A DNA stretch of 64,000 nt, taken from NCBI RefSeq assembly GCF_003475325.1, contig NZ_QRQC01000004.1, positions 38,469 to 102,468 on the forward strand, in the 5' to 3' direction. Both the position numbers and the translations under genes were made by a program. The notes under the pieces are model-generated. The model saw only the letters and a list, made by a program, of their open reading frames with translations, was not told the DNA's origin and did no database searches. This DNA is from Collinsella sp. AF33-16. GTDB lineage: Bacteria > Actinomycetota > Coriobacteriia > Coriobacteriales > Coriobacteriaceae. How positions within the stretch are numbered: the first letter of the stretch is position 1; the number at the start of each line of letters is the position of its first letter. Shown here one piece after another: positions 17,038-25,305 of the stretch.

Positions 17038-18795
17038 CTACTCGGCATCCTCGACCTCATACGAATCCGCCTCGGCTGGCTCATCGTTTGTCTCTGCCGC
17101 AGCCCCGCGTGCCTCGTCAAACGCTGCTTTCATGGTCTTGTTGCCCCACGTGAGCTTGCGAATGGTAAGATCGTCGGCTTTCTTGTTGGCAAGGCGCAGA
17201 TTGTTCTCGGAGGACAGCAACGCCTCCTTGGTTTTCTGCAGATGGCTAATCGTCTTGTCGATCTCATCGATTGCCGTTTGGAACTTGCGGCTCGCGATCT
17301 CGTAGTTGCGGCCGAAATCGTTCTTGAACTTCTCCATCTTGGCTTCGAAGTTCGTGACATCGATATTCTGCTGCTTGTACTCCGCCAGCTCCTGCTTATA
17401 GCGAAGCGAACCCATGGCGGCATTGCGCAGCAGCGTAATGATGGGAATGAAGAACTGCGGGCGAATCACATACATCTTCTCGTAGCGATAGCTCACGTCC
17501 ACGATTCCCGCGTTATAGAGCTCGCTCTCGGGCTCGAGCAGCGTGCAGAGCACCGCGTACTCACAGCTTTTCTGGCGACGATCGTGATCGAGTTTCTTAA
17601 AGAAGTCCTCGTTTTTATGCTTGGTCGCGGTCTCGTCATTCTCGTTTTTCATCTCGAACATAATTGAGATGACCTCGTTGCCGCTCGCGTCGCACTCGCG
17701 GAAGATAAAGTCGCCCTTGGTGCCCTCGGACGCATCGTTATCTTTCTCGAAGTACGCATTGGGAAACGCCGTCATGCGCAGACGGTTGAACTCGGTCTCG
17801 CAGTGCTGCTCGAGCGACTCGCCCACCATCTTGGTGGACAGGCGAACCTTCATATCCTTAAGGCGCTCGATCTCTTCATCCTTGTAGCGAATCAGATCAT
17901 CGCTCGCACGTTTGGCCTGCGCAAGCTCGAGCTCGTGTGCCGCCTTGGCCTGTTCCTCGCGCGAATCGCGCACTGCCAGCTCGCTCGTCAGTTTGGCACG
18001 CGCCTCATCACGCTCACGCTCCGCCGCGGCGACCGCCTCAGACAGGCTCATTTTTGCCATCAGCTCCTGCTCGCGCAGCTTCGCACGCAGACCCTCGGCC
18101 TCCTGCTCAGACTGAGCCCTTGCGGCGGAAAACTTCTCTTGCACCTTCGCGCGATAGTCAGTAAGCGCGCGCTCGGCCTCGCTGCGAGCGGCATCGAGCT
18201 CACGCTGCGACTCTGCCGCGGCAGCGGCAAGCGCCATCTCCTGGGCCTTGTCCGCCGCGGCGAGCCTGGCCTGCAGCTCGGCAATCTGAGCGTCGCGCGC
18301 GGACAGGTCGTTTTGAGCAGCATTGCGTGCCGCCGCCTCGGCAAGCCTGGCTTCATCATCTTTGCGCTCCAACTGCGCACGTAAATTGTCGATCTCGCGC
18401 TGAAGCTCGGCATTCTCCTTTTGAGCATCGGAACGGGCCTCAACCGCCGCGCGCTGACTTGCACTCTCGCGCTCTGCGGCAGCGCCTTCGAGCTTGGCGC
18501 GCAGCTCGGCAAGCTCAGCGTCGCGCTTGGCAACCTCTTGCGCCAGCTGCTGAGCTGCAGCATTCTTCTGCTCGACAAGCTGAGCGTCGCGCTGAGACTC
18601 TGCCTTTTGCAAAGCAGCCGTCGAGCGCGAGCGCTCAAGCTCCAGTGCCTGCTCGCCCTCGCGCTGGACCGCCTTCACGCGCTCATCCAGGTCGCGCGAG
18701 AACTCGGCATCGCGCACCTGCTTGACGATATCCGCATAACCGGACGCATCGACCTTAAAAACTTCGCCGCAATGCGGGCACTTGATCTCGTTCAT
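17038..18795 (-). CDS. DUF2130 coiled-coil protein
   Basis: 585 residues. The N-terminus [15 protein letters not shown] carries a CxxC pair suggesting a small zinc ribbon half-site; residues about 30-320 are a very long Ala/Glu/Arg/Lys heptad coiled coil; residues about 320-540 form the conserved DUF2130 domain (around [15 protein letters not shown] and [10 protein letters not shown]), which some workers relate to restriction-endonuclease-like folds. The tail is acidic. Function is not known. Single gene, convergent with the Ski2-like helicase gene. Confidence 0.88.
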   Translation of the reverse strand: MNEIKCPHCGEVFKVDASGYADIVKQVRDAEFSRDLDERVKAVQREGEQALELERSRSTAALQKAESQRDAQLVEQKNAAAQQLAQEVAKRDAELAELRAKLEGAAAERESASQRAAVEARSDAQKENAELQREIDNLRAQLERKDDEARLAEAAARNAAQNDLSARDAQIAELQARLAAADKAQEMALAAAAAESQRELDAARSEAERALTDYRAKVQEKFSAARAQSEQEAEGLRAKLREQELMAKMSLSEAVAAAERERDEARAKLTSELAVRDSREEQAKAAHELELAQAKRASDDLIRYKDEEIERLKDMKVRLSTKMVGESLEQHCETEFNRLRMTAFPNAYFEKDNDASEGTKGDFIFRECDASGNEVISIMFEMKNENDETATKHKNEDFFKKLDHDRRQKSCEYAVLCTLLEPESELYNAGIVDVSYRYEKMYVIRPQFFIPIITLLRNAAMGSLRYKQELAEYKQQNIDVTNFEAKMEKFKNDFGRNYEIASRKFQTAIDEIDKTISHLQKTKEALLSSENNLRLANKKADDLTIRKLTWGNKTMKAAFDEARGAAAETNDEPAEADSYEVEDAE

Positions 18796-18890
18796 GGCAG
18801 CTCCTCGATGGACGCAAATTTCAACCGCCTACACTCTACCGCGCCGCACGGACAAAAAAGACGCCGCCGCCATAATGGCAACGGCGCCAG

Positions 18891-18927
18891 AACCACCACA
18901 AAGGGGACAGGCACCTTTGTGGTGGTT
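18891..18927. repeat. GGGACAG hairpin repeat (CCACCAC type), copy 1
   Basis: Arms AACCACCACAAAG and CTTTGTGGTGGTT pair perfectly around GGGACAGGCAC. The same unit, inverted, lies at 60143-60179. It sits between the phosphoesterase stop and the DUF2130 start. Confidence 0.85.
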
Positions 18928-18945
18928 TGTGCGGTGGTTCGAGAA

Positions 18946-19491
18946 TTACAGTCCAAAAAAACCGAGAATCTGGTCACGGCTTACGGGCTTGTAATCGTTG
19001 GCGTCGAGGCCGACATCGTAACGAAAGATGGGGCGCTCGCGGTCGCGATTGCGCGCGTTGGTGCGGTCTCCTCTGCTGTGGATATGCCCGTGCAGCATGA
19101 TGGCGCCGCGCGCCTTGCCATTCCAACTGAGCATGGGGTAATGGCTCATCACCAGGCGATGACCCTTGGCATAGCCGGGAGCAATCTCCAGGTAATCGCG
19201 CACGTCTTCCCAAATCTGCGGTGCGTCGGGATCTTCCCAGTCGCCGTCATGGTTGCCACGGATAAGCGTCACATTCTTGCATTCGATACGCTCGCGCAGG
19301 CGCACAGCATCCGCCAGGGGCAAACGATAGGTAAAGTCACCCAGAATATGGAGGCGATCATCCGCAGCCACGCACTCATTGATGGCATCGATGACCTTGC
19401 GATTCATCTCCTCGACCGAGCCAAACGGCCGGTCCATGTCGTGCAAGATATTCGTATCGCCCAAGTGCAGGTCGGCGGTAAACCACATCAT
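18946..19491 (-). CDS. metallophosphoesterase
   Basis: 181 residues from ATG 19491, which has GAGGA 8 bases upstream; the frame extends a further 10 codons. Calcineurin-like metal motifs are present in order: DLHLGD (residue 6 on), GDFTYR, GNHD with following acidic residues, SHYP and GHIHS. It matches small phosphoesterases related to YfcE/YjbK-type proteins, usually acting on phosphodiesters or nucleotides; the substrate is unknown. Separate unit from the HIRAN genes upstream, with a 66-bp gap. Confidence 0.85.
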   Translation of the reverse strand: MMWFTADLHLGDTNILHDMDRPFGSVEEMNRKVIDAINECVAADDRLHILGDFTYRLPLADAVRLRERIECKNVTLIRGNHDGDWEDPDAPQIWEDVRDYLEIAPGYAKGHRLVMSHYPMLSWNGKARGAIMLHGHIHSRGDRTNARNRDRERPIFRYDVGLDANDYKPVSRDQILGFFGL

Positions 19492-19557
19492 CGTCTCTGT
19501 CCTCATTTCGCAACGCATCAAACTCGTGCTAAGTATACAGACACAGCGATGCGGCGG

Positions 19558-19737
19558 TTAGCCAAAGAGCCCGCCGAACAGACCGCGTCGGCGCTTGTCT
19601 TGCTTTTTCGAAGCGTCGCCCTGAGTTTTCTTACCCTGCCGTTTCTTGCGGTCCTGCTCCAACTCATCGTCATCGAGCAGCATATCCCACTCAAACGGAT
19701 CATCTGTCAGATCTAACAGGTCATCGTCATCAAACAT
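19558..19737 (-). CDS. small acidic/basic hypothetical protein
   Basis: 59 residues from ATG 19737 (GGAGG five bases upstream); an in-frame ATG at 19749 is also possible. The N-terminal half is strongly acidic (MFDDDDLLDLTDDPFEWD) and the C-terminal half Lys/Arg-rich, ending in GLFGGLFG. It directly follows the HIRAN gene and is probably translated from the same mRNA. I do not recognise it. Confidence 0.6.
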   Translation of the reverse strand: MFDDDDLLDLTDDPFEWDMLLDDDELEQDRKKRQGKKTQGDASKKQDKRRRGLFGGLFG

Positions 19738-19755
19738 GACCGCCTCCATCGCCGA

Positions 19756-20082
19756 CTAGCGAGCATCCACCACATAGAGCCCAACGCGCAGCTGATGCCA
19801 CGGGCTGCGCTCGGGGGCAACCTGTTGCACGAGGGCCTCAAATACGTCTTCGTGGCCGTAATACATCATCAAGGACAGCGGGCCGACCTCGTTTCCCGGA
19901 ACATAGCCAAGCTTGGTGTTGCCGTAATAGATCGCAACCGCCTCGGGGTCATGGGGATTATCGCGCTCGGCACACAGCGTCAGTTTATCGCCCGCTTTAA
20001 GATCGCCTAGGACCAAAGCGCCGTCGGCATATTGAAATCCTGCGATGTGAAACGACAGAAGAACACGTGAAGGCTCGTACAT
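19756..20082 (-). CDS. HIRAN-domain protein
   Basis: 108 residues, essentially a single HIRAN domain: FHIAGFQYADGALVLGDLKA, then LCAERDNPHDPEAVAIY and the conserved LGYVPGNEVG. HIRAN domains bind DNA ends or stalled forks in larger helicases and occur alone in many bacteria; the role of stand-alone copies is not known. GGGAG lies upstream of the ATG. Probably co-transcribed with the 59-residue gene downstream. Confidence 0.85.
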   Translation of the reverse strand: MYEPSRVLLSFHIAGFQYADGALVLGDLKAGDKLTLCAERDNPHDPEAVAIYYGNTKLGYVPGNEVGPLSLMMYYGHEDVFEALVQQVAPERSPWHQLRVGLYVVDAR

Positions 20083-20205
20083 AGCAACTCCCCTAACGGC
20101 CGGATAAACCGGCGTTTAACCTTATTGAGAAGTCTACGGGTCCGTGCGGACACAAATTCGCCCCACCCGCGCCTTTTCGACCGTTTGTCGCTACACCATC
20201 TGATT

Positions 20206-21585
20206 TTAATGCACAAACATGCGCACGAACTTGTGCCTCCAGCTTTCATACGGAGCATAGCGGAATGGCACGTCCAGCCACGTTGCCTTGTTCACGATGC
20301 TCTTCTTGTGGCTAAACGTATCGAAGCTCTCGCGTCCATGGTATTGCCCCATACCGCTCGCGCCCATGCCACCAAAGCCCATATGGCTCGTAGCCAAGTG
20401 CATAATCGTGTCGTTGACGCAGCCGCCGCCAAAGGGCACATAACGCACAAAGCGCTGCTGAACCGCGCGGTCCTGGCTAAAGATATACAGGGCCAGCGGC
20501 GTCGGGCGATCGGTAATAAACGTCTCGACCCTGTCTAAGCTCTCATACGTCAGCACCGGCAGGATGGGGCCGAAAATCTCCTCCTGCATCACGGCATCAT
20601 CGGGCGCCACGCCGTCCAAAATCGTCGGCTCAATCTTGAGAGAAGCCTCGCGCGCGGCGCCTCCAAGCACGACCTTACCGGGATCGATCAGTCCGCGCAC
20701 GCGCGCAAAATGCTTGGCGTTGACGATATGACCGTAATCCTCGTTGTCGAGCGGATGCTCGCCAAACATGCGACGGGTCTCCTCCCTGATGAGGCCCAAC
20801 AGCTCATCGTGTACGCGCGTATCGACCAGCAGGTAGTCGGGCGCCACGCAGGTCTGCCCCACGTTGAGCCATTTACCAAAGGCGATGCGCCGTGCCGCGA
20901 CTTTTAAGTTTGCCGTGGCATCCACAATGCAGGGGCTCTTTCCGCCCAGCTCAAGCGTCACGGGCGTCAGGTTTTTACTTGCGCGCTCCATGACGAGCTT
21001 GCCGACCGGAACGCTACCGGTAAAGAAAATCTTGTCCCAGCTCTCGTCGAGCAGCGCCTCATTCTCGGCACGCCCGCCTTCGACGACCGTCACCAGGCGC
21101 GGATCAAATGCTTCCTCGCAAATCTGCCTGAGCACCGCGCTCGATGCCGGAGCATAGGCACTCGGCTTGATGACCACGGTATTGCCCGCGGCAAGGGCGC
21201 CGGCAAGCGGCTCGAGCGTTAGCAAAAACGGGTAGTTCCAGGGCGCCATAATGAGCGTGACGCCATAGGGCACGGCTTGCGTTTTGCACACACTCACGGC
21301 GTTGGCGAGGTCACACGGACGCAGGCGCGGACGGCTCCATCGAGCCACACGCGCAATCTGATGACGAATCTCGGAAAGCGAGGTGCCGATCTCACACATA
21401 TAGGCCTCGTCATGCGACTTTCCCAAATCGGTCTTGAGCGCATGGGCAATATCGGTCTCGTGTGCCCGCACCGCCTCGCGCAGGCGCACGAGGGCGCGAC
21501 GTCGAGCATCGACATCAAACGTGGCGCGCGTCTTAAAGTAGGCGCGCTGTTCGCCGACAATGCGCGCGATTTCCCCGGTGTTCAT
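20206..21585 (-). CDS. NAD(P)-dependent aldehyde dehydrogenase
   Basis: 459 residues of the ALDH superfamily, class-3-like in length and in its short C-terminus. Cofactor and catalytic regions are visible: APWNYPF, the Glu in LELGGKSPCIVD, and the catalytic Cys in NVGQTCVAPDY. AGGAGG precedes the ATG. It begins only 8 bp after the stop of the iron-dependent alcohol dehydrogenase gene, so the pair is an operon that can interconvert alcohol, aldehyde and acid. Control by Rex-like sites upstream of the operon is proposed separately. Confidence 0.9.
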   Translation of the reverse strand: MNTGEIARIVGEQRAYFKTRATFDVDARRRALVRLREAVRAHETDIAHALKTDLGKSHDEAYMCEIGTSLSEIRHQIARVARWSRPRLRPCDLANAVSVCKTQAVPYGVTLIMAPWNYPFLLTLEPLAGALAAGNTVVIKPSAYAPASSAVLRQICEEAFDPRLVTVVEGGRAENEALLDESWDKIFFTGSVPVGKLVMERASKNLTPVTLELGGKSPCIVDATANLKVAARRIAFGKWLNVGQTCVAPDYLLVDTRVHDELLGLIREETRRMFGEHPLDNEDYGHIVNAKHFARVRGLIDPGKVVLGGAAREASLKIEPTILDGVAPDDAVMQEEIFGPILPVLTYESLDRVETFITDRPTPLALYIFSQDRAVQQRFVRYVPFGGGCVNDTIMHLATSHMGFGGMGASGMGQYHGRESFDTFSHKKSIVNKATWLDVPFRYAPYESWRHKFVRMFVH

Positions 21586-21593
21586 GGGCCCTC

Positions 21594-22814
21594 CTAGTTC
21601 TCATCCTCAAACATACCACCCGCGACGACCTCGTACATACGCTCGAGCTCCAAACGGTCCATCAAAAGTGGAACGGGGTATAGCGGATTGGCCTCGGCAT
21701 CGGCATGGGCCGCCATTTGCGGAATATCGGAGCGGCGAATGCCCGTCACATATTTGGGAATGCCCAAGGCGGCATTCATGCGGTCGACCCAATCGATAAA
21801 GGCCTCAGCAGCCACGTTGTCCAGCGCATTAGCCGGCGCAATGCCGGCCATGCGGGCGAGATCGGCGAGCTTGGGAGCAGCAGCTTCGCCATAGGCGCGA
21901 AGCATGTGCGGCAGGATGATGGCGTTGGCCAAGCCGTGGGGAATCCCGTAACGCCCGCCCAGGCTGTGCGCGATGGCATGGACGTATCCAACATAAGAGC
22001 GCGTAAAGGCAACGCCCGCTTTATACGCCGCCGAAAGCATATTGCGGCGCGCACACATGTTGCCACCGCACTCATAGGCCTCGAGCAAATTGTCGTGGAT
22101 GAGCTGCACCGCCTGGCGCGCCATCTTGCGCGTATAGGGCGTGGTGCTGCGCCCGATAAAGGCCTCGACGGCATGCGTCAGGGCGTCCATGCCCGTTTGC
22201 CCCGTAATGGAGGCGGGCAGGCCGCGCGTAAACTCGGGGTCGTGCACCGCAAAGCGCGGGATCAGCACAAAGTCGTTAATGGGGTACTTGTAGTGCGTCT
22301 CGTCATCGGTGATAACCGCCGCGAGTGTGACTTCGCTTCCCGTACCGGCGGTAGTGGGAACCGCAATAAGCAGCGGCAGGAGACGGTGGACGCGCAACAG
22401 GCCACGCATCTTGTTGATGGGCTTATTTGGCTGTGCGATGCGTGCGCCCACACCCTTGGCGCAGTCCATGGCCGAACCGCCACCAAAGCCGATAATGGCC
22501 TGGCAGGCGCTCTCGCGATACAGGGACGCCGCTTCCTCCACGTTTGAGACCGTGGGATTCGCACGCGTTTCGGCATAGACCGTAACGCCAATCCCCTGAG
22601 CCGTAAGCGCACGCTCGAGTGATGCCGTGAGTCCCAAACGAGCAATACCAGGGTCTGTCACGATAAGGACCTTCTGGATCGAGCGCTTTTGAAGCACTGC
22701 GGGCACATCCTCGGCATGCTCCAAAATGCGCGGCTCGGTATAGGGCAGGATCGGCAATGCGATGCGAAAAACCGTCTGATATGTTCGGCACCAGGCGCGG
22801 CGGGCTAGATGCAT
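21594..22814 (-). CDS. iron-containing alcohol dehydrogenase
   Basis: 406 residues from ATG 22814 (AAGGAG 8 bases upstream); the frame runs to 22883 without a ribosome site. Group III Fe-ADH features: GGGSAMDCAKG for NAD(P), PTTAGTGSEVT, DPEFTRGLP, GMDALTHAVEAF and the metal-binding HAIAHSLGGRYGIPHG with its His residues. First gene of the dehydrogenase operon. Likely reduces aldehydes to alcohols to recycle NADH in fermentation, or the reverse. Confidence 0.92.
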   Translation of the reverse strand: MHLARRAWCRTYQTVFRIALPILPYTEPRILEHAEDVPAVLQKRSIQKVLIVTDPGIARLGLTASLERALTAQGIGVTVYAETRANPTVSNVEEAASLYRESACQAIIGFGGGSAMDCAKGVGARIAQPNKPINKMRGLLRVHRLLPLLIAVPTTAGTGSEVTLAAVITDDETHYKYPINDFVLIPRFAVHDPEFTRGLPASITGQTGMDALTHAVEAFIGRSTTPYTRKMARQAVQLIHDNLLEAYECGGNMCARRNMLSAAYKAGVAFTRSYVGYVHAIAHSLGGRYGIPHGLANAIILPHMLRAYGEAAAPKLADLARMAGIAPANALDNVAAEAFIDWVDRMNAALGIPKYVTGIRRSDIPQMAAHADAEANPLYPVPLLMDRLELERMYEVVAGGMFEDEN

Positions 22815-22831
22815 AAAGGAAACTCCTTCAT

Positions 22832-22849
22832 TTGTTGATAGGTCAACAT
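22832..22849. promoter_or_regulatory. Rex-like redox operator, proximal site
   Basis: TTGTTGA-TAGG-TCAACAT is close to the clostridial-type Rex consensus TTGTTAA-N4-TTAACAA and is itself nearly symmetric. It lies just upstream of the ribosome site of the Fe-ADH gene; a possible -10 TACAAT (minus strand) is about 15 bp further upstream. Confidence 0.5.
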
Positions 22850-22895
22850 TTGTTCGACCGATTGTACTCATCGGCGTCCGCATATGGCTTGCAAA

Positions 22896-22913
22896 TCGTT
22901 AATCAATCAACAT
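22896..22913. promoter_or_regulatory. Rex-like redox operator, distal site
   Basis: TCGTTAA-TCAA-TCAACAT fits the same Rex-type pattern with three departures, 64 bp upstream of the proximal site (centre to centre about six helical turns). Confidence 0.4.
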
Positions 22914-23070
22914 CTTCACATGCCTAAAATTTTTTATTAAAAATCATTCCTAATAGGCTTCACATTCGGTTGCATTTATGGATAATAGAACTCGTCAAGA
23001 CGCACGTCCGGAGAGGGCCCTTACGGGACCGGACGAGCGCGCCATCGCCATCGATCGAAAGGATCGAATT

Positions 23071-23631
23071 ATGAAGTTTGTTTGCCCCGTTTGCGGTTAT
23101 GTGGAAGAGTTCGACGGCGACCAGCTGCCCGAGGATTTCAAGTGCCCCCAGTGCGGCGTTCCCGGCTCTCGCTTCCTAAAGCAGGAGGAGGGCCAGCTCG
23201 AGTGGGCTGCCGAGCACGTTGTGGGCGTCGCCAAGATGGAGGGCGTCTCCGAGGACATCGTTGCTGACCTGCGCGCCAACTTTGAGGGCGAGTGCTCCGA
23301 GGTCGGTATGTACCTGGCCATGGCTCGCGTTGCTCATCGCGAGGGTTATCCCGAGATCGGCCTGTACTGGGAGAAGGCTGCCCACGAGGAGGCCGAGCAC
23401 GCCGCCAAGTTCGCCGAGCTCCTGGGCGAGGTCGTGACCGACTCCACCAAGAAGAACCTCGAGATGCGCGTTGAGGCCGAGAATGGCGCCACCGCCGGCA
23501 AGACCGATCTTGCCAAGCGCGCCAAGGCCGCTGGTCTCGATGCCATCCACGACACCGTGCACGAGATGGCTCGCGACGAGGCTCGCCACGGCAAGGCTTT
23601 CGCCGGCCTGCTAAAGCGCTACTTCGGCTAA
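23071..23631 (+). CDS. rubrerythrin with N-terminal rubredoxin domain (reverse rubrerythrin)
   Basis: 186 residues from ATG 23071 (GAAAGGA upstream). Residues 1-40 are a rubredoxin-like iron site (CPVCGY and CPQCGVP); the rest is a ferritin-like four-helix di-iron domain with the Glu/His motifs [20 protein letters not shown] and [11 protein letters not shown]. The domain order is the reverse of classical rubrerythrin, as in the clostridial revRbr peroxidases that reduce hydrogen peroxide under anaerobic conditions. A strong terminator follows at 23665. Codon use is very biased, suggesting high expression. Confidence 0.92.
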   Translation: MKFVCPVCGYVEEFDGDQLPEDFKCPQCGVPGSRFLKQEEGQLEWAAEHVVGVAKMEGVSEDIVADLRANFEGECSEVGMYLAMARVAHREGYPEIGLYWEKAAHEEAEHAAKFAELLGEVVTDSTKKNLEMRVEAENGATAGKTDLAKRAKAAGLDAIHDTVHEMARDEARHGKAFAGLLKRYFG

Positions 23632-23664
23632 GCCAAACGCCTGAGAGACATTCTCTAGCTTTAT

Positions 23665-23695
23665 AAGGCCCGGACCGCATGGTTCGGGCCTTTTT
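23665..23695 (+). terminator. terminator of the rubrerythrin gene
   Basis: Stem AAGGCCCGGACC with GGTTCGGGCCTT around GCAT, followed by TTT. Confidence 0.9.
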
Positions 23696-23762
23696 CGTGT
23701 CTTGCAAACCAGTTAACGCCCCAAAAATAGGACCACCTTTGACATCGGCTTCGCGTCAAAAA

Positions 23763-23885
23763 CTAAGTGAGTAGCCTTTTGGGAACTTGTCGAGCAGACC
23801 ACCCGTATTGCTTTATAAAACCGCAGGTAGATAGCTTGCCGCAAAACAATCTGGTCGCCATCACGCTAAAAGTCTACTCACTTAG
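23763..23885. repeat. 123-bp hairpin element, copy 2; supplies the stop codon of the nuclease-like gene
   Basis: CTAAGTGAGTAGCC at the left and AAAAGTCTACTCACTTAG at the right, with the loop motif AAAACCGCAGGTAGATAGC 54 bases from the left end. Inner arms CGAGCAGA and TCTGGTCG (offsets 28-35 and 87-94) pair except for one position. The right arm, read on the minus strand, encodes the last residues Leu-Ser-Glu-stop of the neighbouring gene. Confidence 0.88.
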
Positions 23886-25007
23886 ATTTGCAACCGTCCA
23901 TGATCGGGCCTTTTTGTGTCTAACGGGCATCTTTTTGTCGATTTCTCCCAGTTTTGACCAGTCAACGAATAGTTCAGACCGGAGTAATGTCTCAGCCCTT
24001 TGCTCATCTGAGCTTTTATCACGATATTCAGCATCGAGCATCCTGCATACGGCCTTAACGATCGCGTGGAATCTACCCTCATCGGATATCTGTCTGTGTG
24101 TCAGGAGAAGCACATCGTAGCCCATGGCCTGAAGGGCCGTCATGCGGTCAGCGTCACGCAAGCCATCCCCTGCGCGTCCGTGCGAGGCCTTTCCCTGACA
24201 TTCAATGGCCACCTGTCGCCTGCCGTCCGGCGAAGACAGAAGTAGGTCGATATATACACGGGACTTTCCCACAATCGCTCGAGCACTTGTGCTTAGCGTC
24301 ACTTCGACATTGAGCTCTATGCCACAAAACCCTTCGCCTCCCAGGGCTCGCGGCAGCCCAAGCAACAAATACGCCTCGACCTCAAAAGGCGACGCGGCAC
24401 CCAATGGAACGAGTTGCGATACCGCCATAAATCTATTGCCATAACGCATCCCGCAAACATCTGAACAAAAACGGTCAAGGTCTCTGCCCAAAACCAAAGC
24501 ATCTCGACGCCATAAATTCGAAGCGGTACCGTCCTCGGACGGACATCGCACCCAACCGAACGTTGTCGAAATCGCGCCCGAATCAATTGCACGCGTAAGC
24601 TCCGCCTCAAGTGCCGCCGGCAGAGCGCACACCGCAAACGAGCCACACATCTCCGCCAATACCAAAAGAAGCTGAAGATCCGTCAGATGCCGCGACATAA
24701 TGAATGCCGTCAGTAGAGGAGACGTAACCAAAAACCCATGCTCCGTTTCCAGCACGGATTCCCCGGGAAGCTCACCAAGAAACAGCCGCTGCCTCATGCC
24801 GGCAGGGCAAGTCCGCTTGTTTCTCGTTCGAACCAACGTATACAACGGAAAGCCGAGCGCAACCTTAGCCGTCGGGTTGCGGGCGAGATCATATCGCTGC
24901 CGGTCTTCTTCCGGTCGTGGAAGAGGCGGACACAAAGCGCGGACTTGAGGAGGCAAACGCCAGTACCTAAAAGCCGATATATCACAAAGTAGATCTTTCA
25001 TAGGCAC
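23874..25007 (-). CDS. hypothetical protein with DUF559/Vsr-like nuclease fold at the C-terminus
   Basis: 377 residues, not recognised as a named family. The N-terminal half (around SPLLTAFIMSRHLTDLQLLL) looks helical and somewhat like AbiEi-type proteins. Residues about 205-320 fit a PD-(D/E)XK or DUF559 pattern: acidic residues in SPFEVEAY, YIDLLL with D254, AIECQGKASH with E269 and H276, then DADRMTALQAMGYDVLLLTH. The final residues NLSE and the TAG stop are contributed by hairpin element copy 2, and copy 3 lies 180 bp beyond the start, so the gene is bracketed by two copies. Base composition is AT-richer than its neighbours, suggesting acquisition. Nuclease activity is inferred from motifs only. 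Confidence 0.6.
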   Translation of the reverse strand: MPMKDLLCDISAFRYWRLPPQVRALCPPLPRPEEDRQRYDLARNPTAKVALGFPLYTLVRTRNKRTCPAGMRQRLFLGELPGESVLETEHGFLVTSPLLTAFIMSRHLTDLQLLLVLAEMCGSFAVCALPAALEAELTRAIDSGAISTTFGWVRCPSEDGTASNLWRRDALVLGRDLDRFCSDVCGMRYGNRFMAVSQLVPLGAASPFEVEAYLLLGLPRALGGEGFCGIELNVEVTLSTSARAIVGKSRVYIDLLLSSPDGRRQVAIECQGKASHGRAGDGLRDADRMTALQAMGYDVLLLTHRQISDEGRFHAIVKAVCRMLDAEYRDKSSDEQRAETLLRSELFVDWSKLGEIDKKMPVRHKKARSWTVANLSE

Positions 25008-25084
25008 AGGAAAACACGAATTTCAACCCAGTCAGTCACGCATTGGCGCGAACGCACCAAAAATGGCGCCGAACGGACTGCCGA

Positions 25085-25150
25085 GTTTTCAACAGCCCTC
25101 CCCAACTGGCCAAAAGCTTGCCAAGAGCTGGACGAAGCCCTGTTGAAAAC
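25085..25150. repeat. hairpin with perfect 11-bp GTTTTCAACAG arms
   Basis: GTTTTCAACAG at 25085 and its exact complement at 25140, with partly pairing inner segments (CCAACT with AGAGCTGG, TGGC with GCCA), followed by CCCCATTTTTTT. It lies between the nuclease-like gene and hairpin element copy 3. It could be a terminator, a structured RNA or a small mobile element. Confidence 0.7.
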
Positions 25151-25182
25151 CCCATTTTTTTCTCATGCAGGAGCTTTGCGCG

Positions 25183-25305
25183 GCAAGTGAGTAGACTTTT
25201 TTGAACATCCCGATCAGGCCAGTCATCCTGCTTTTCAAAACCGCAGGTAGATAGCTTGTTACAAAACTGCCTGGTCGCCAAAGTGCTAAAAGTCTACTCA
25301 CTTAG
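25183..25305. repeat. 123-bp hairpin element, copy 3; supplies the stop codon of pdxR
   Basis: AAGTGAGTAGACTTTTTT at the left (first two bases degenerate) and AAAAGTCTACTCACTTAG at the right; the loop motif AAAACCGCAGGTAGATAGC is again 54 bases in. Inner arms CGATCAGGC and GCCTGGTCG (offsets 28-36 and 86-94) give nine consecutive pairs including one wobble. Confidence 0.88.

Noticed and set aside
23763-25305. A composite transposon formed by the paired 123-bp elements
   Set aside because: No transposase or target-site duplications were seen, so paired elements around a cargo gene are only reported as a layout.
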